Shown here one piece after another: positions 6,154 through 6,354 of a DNA stretch of 6,354 bases. Source of the DNA: JAVBQF01 sp031549195 (GTDB lineage: Bacteria; Bacillota_I; Bacilli_A; RF39; UBA660); the NCBI GenBank assembly GCA_031549195.1, contig JAVBQF010000046.1, positions 1 through 6,354 on the forward strand, given 5' to 3'. Position numbers and translations under genes: made by a program. Under the pieces are notes generated by a model that was not told the origin of the DNA, did not search any database, and was given only the letters and a program-made list of their open reading frames with translations. The first letter of the stretch is position 1, and every line of letters begins with the position of its first letter.

Positions 6154-6194
6154 CCTTGCTATAGAATACAGAGACTAGCGGTTCTAACTATTTT

Positions 6195-6223
6195 ATTGTA
6201 AACCAAAGCAAAGCAATCCTCAA
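6195..6223 (-). promoter_or_regulatory. sigma-A-like promoter for the leftward array
   Basis: On the minus strand TTGAGG (6223-6218) and TACAAT (6200-6195) are separated by exactly 17 nt, a good match to the vegetative -35/-10 pattern. Transcription would start near 6188, giving a leader of about 35 nt before the XRE gene. It is the best promoter-like sequence seen upstream of any gene in the array. The leader contains ACTAGCG (6174-6180), which recurs in the apgM-MBL spacer. Confidence 0.55.
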
Positions 6224-6354
6224 TATATTTTGGACTAAAAGTTTGTTTTTATACTTAAAATACAATTAATATATATGTTATTGTACAAGAAAATGTGTAA
6301 TCAATAGTAAAATAAAATATTTATGAATTAAATATGAAATTACTTGAAAAAATA

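Noticed and set aside
5933..6178. Plus-strand open frame of 81 codons opposite the XRE gene
   Set aside because: It is antisense to a clear helix-turn-helix coding region and has no ribosome binding site or recognisable domain.
6334..6354. Start of a rightward gene (ATG at 6334) at the window edge
   Set aside because: Only seven codons are visible, there is no Shine-Dalgarno in the AT-rich sequence before it, and no clear promoter; nothing more can be said for 6224-6354.

Overview
The window looks like an accessory locus from a low-GC Gram-positive bacterium, most plausibly an anaerobic Firmicute (Clostridia or Negativicutes). The grounds are strong AG-rich ribosome binding sites, AT-rich genes and spacers, an archaeal-type phosphoglycerate mutase (ApgM) of the kind also found in anaerobic Firmicutes, and an IS5-family transposase tail. 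The lineage is inferred from gene families, not from a marker gene.

Layout, left to right. Positions 1-129 (+) are the last 42 codons of an IS5-family transposase, and the right end of the element probably lies near 137. Positions 141-766 hold no confident gene: there is a T-rich stretch with one possible 37-residue membrane peptide, a perfect 19-bp AT-only hairpin (518-562) that suits a terminator for leftward transcription, and a scrap of possible decayed coding sequence. From 767 to 6153 everything reads leftward. In transcription order the genes are an XRE-type regulator with a C-terminal zinc ribbon (6153-5626), apgM (5594-4368), an MBL-fold protein with an altered metal site (4265-3408), a PP-loop ATPase of the TtcA/Ncs6 type (3418-2636), a second MBL-fold protein with an intact metal site (2618-1773) and a two-TM protein with a degenerate PLD-like domain (1756-767). 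A good sigma-A-like promoter for this array lies at 6195-6223.

The last four genes are tightly coupled (an 11-nt overlap, then gaps of 17 and 16 nt), each with its own Shine-Dalgarno, and they are visibly more AT-rich than apgM. They look like one functional cassette: two COG1237-like metallo-hydrolases flanking a sulfur-transfer/adenylation-type PP-loop enzyme, followed by a membrane-anchored PLD-like protein. I do not recognise this as a described system. A working hypothesis is that the soluble enzymes make or modify a small molecule or nucleotide, while the membrane protein senses, transports or responds to it. The 102-nt spacer between apgM and the cassette carries nested dyads, a tandem octamer and a sequence shared with the leader of the XRE gene, which suggests common regulation.
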